From assembly GCA_902782805.1 (NCBI GenBank), contig CACZON010000126.1, positions 1 to 6,109 on the forward strand: 6,109 nucleotides of DNA. Reading direction: 5' to 3'. Shown in pieces: positions 5,622 through 6,109 of this stretch. The position numbers and the translations under genes were made by a program. The stretch comes from Oscillospiraceae bacterium. GTDB lineage: Bacteria; Bacillota; Clostridia; Oscillospirales; Acutalibacteraceae. The notes under the pieces were generated by a model. The model did not search any database. It saw only the letters and a list, made by a program, of their open reading frames with translations, and was not told where the DNA came from. Position 1 is the first letter of the stretch; every line of letters starts with the position of its first letter.

Positions 5622-6109
5622 TTATGCGAACGGATTCTCCGTGGGATACGGGAGGCTCTTCGGCTGGTTGTAAGCAATATCCTTGACGCCGAGGAACTTG
5701 AAGACCTCGAAGAGGACCTTTCCGTAGTGGCCGAACGCGACCGCGCCGTGGTGCGGATAGCCCTTCTGAACGAGAACGTGGCGATAGAATCTGCCCATCT
5801 CGGGGATCGCGAATACGCCGATGCCGCCGAAGGAACGGGTCTTGACGTCGAGAACTTCGCCCTCTGCAACGTAGGCGCGGAGAACGCCCTGGCTGTCGCA
5901 CTGGAGGCGATAGAAGGTGATGTCGCTCGCTGCGATGTCGCCCTCGAGGGTGCCGCGGGTGAAATCGGGCTCGGAGCCGACGGGTTCGAGCAGACGGTGC
6001 TGGATGAGCTGATATTTTACGGCTCTGTCAGCGCACATCTTGCATTCCGGCGTATTGCCGCAATGGAAGCCCATGAAGGTATCGGTGAGCTTGTAATCGT
6101 ACTTGCCCT
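5622..6109 (-). CDS. L-fucose/L-arabinose isomerase-family protein, C-terminal fragment
   Basis: This minus-strand gene enters from beyond the right edge and ends at TAA (complement of 5622-5624); 161 codons are visible. An internal Met at 6074 is not the start, since the frame stays open to the edge with GKYDYKLTDTF before MGFHCGNTPECKMC. The sequence resembles the C-terminal domain of the fucose isomerase-like family (COG2407 type), which interconverts aldoses and ketoses using a divalent metal. Visible hallmarks are FHCGN, TRGTLEG, a beta-rich stretch ending RSFGGIGVFAIPEMGRFY, the His-rich YPHHGAVAFGHYGK where the family places a metal/substrate His, and a conserved-looking tail YPTENPFA. 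Family assignment is from recognition of the motifs, and the exact sugar cannot be told. It is convergent with htrA, sharing the terminator, and is probably part of a separate sugar-use operon. Confidence 0.82.
   Translation of the reverse strand, partial: GKYDYKLTDTFMGFHCGNTPECKMCADRAVKYQLIQHRLLEPVGSEPDFTRGTLEGDIAASDITFYRLQCDSQGVLRAYVAEGEVLDVKTRSFGGIGVFAIPEMGRFYRHVLVQKGYPHHGAVAFGHYGKVLFEVFKFLGVKDIAYNQPKSLPYPTENPFA

Noticed and set aside
5485..5673. A 62-codon + strand open frame across the spacer after htrA.
   Set aside because: It runs through the strong terminator and into the convergent isomerase gene, has no ribosome binding site, and the product has no recognisable features.
1..6109. 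CRISPR arrays, tRNA or rRNA genes, insertion sequences, phage genes.
   Set aside because: I saw no regularly spaced repeats of CRISPR type, no tRNA-like cloverleaf with a T-loop, and no transposase or integrase motifs in the reading frames.

Overview
The window reads as chromosomal DNA from a GC-rich member of the Firmicutes, most likely a Clostridia-type gut anaerobe. This is inferred from protein style (a lepA-hemW pair, an OmpR-family regulator and kinase pair, a membrane-anchored HtrA protease, an isomerase of the fucose/arabinose isomerase group) and from strong A/G-rich ribosome binding sites. No 16S or other taxonomic marker is present, so this is not firm. Coding DNA is GC-rich. The promoter region before the response regulator and the terminator after the protease are distinctly AT-rich.

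Layout, left to right. (1) 1-239: the 3' end of lepA (elongation factor 4). (2) 232-1335: hemW, a radical SAM heme chaperone whose start overlaps the lepA stop by 8 bases. A hairpin plus T6 tract over the hemW stop codon looks like the end of this operon. (3) 1336-1472: an AT-rich spacer with a perfect TATAAT, a strong ribosome binding site, and TT-rich half-sites spaced 11 bases apart that resemble a PhoB/PhoP-type operator. (4) 1473-5426: a tight three-gene unit on the + strand, made of an OmpR/PhoB-family response regulator, its membrane histidine kinase (2-base gap), and an HtrA/DegP-family serine protease with one PDZ domain and an unusually long proline-rich cytoplasmic tail. (5) 5427-5621: a spacer with a 22-base-period tandem repeat, GC-rich hairpins and a strong bidirectional terminator. 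(6) 5622-6109, minus strand: the C-terminal part of a fucose/arabinose isomerase-family protein, converging on the protease gene.

How the genes may work together: the kinase senses an extracytoplasmic signal and phosphorylates the regulator. The regulator may control its own promoter and hence co-transcribed htrA, so the unit is plausibly an envelope-stress or cell-wall-stress module with its own output protease. This resembles, by family logic, walRK with htrC/yyxA or cssRS with htrA in Bacillus, but orthology to either is not established here. All the main genes belong to known families, and I see no clearly new system. The points most worth a second look are the 11-base-period promoter, the long N-terminal tail of the protease, and the structured repeat region after it.
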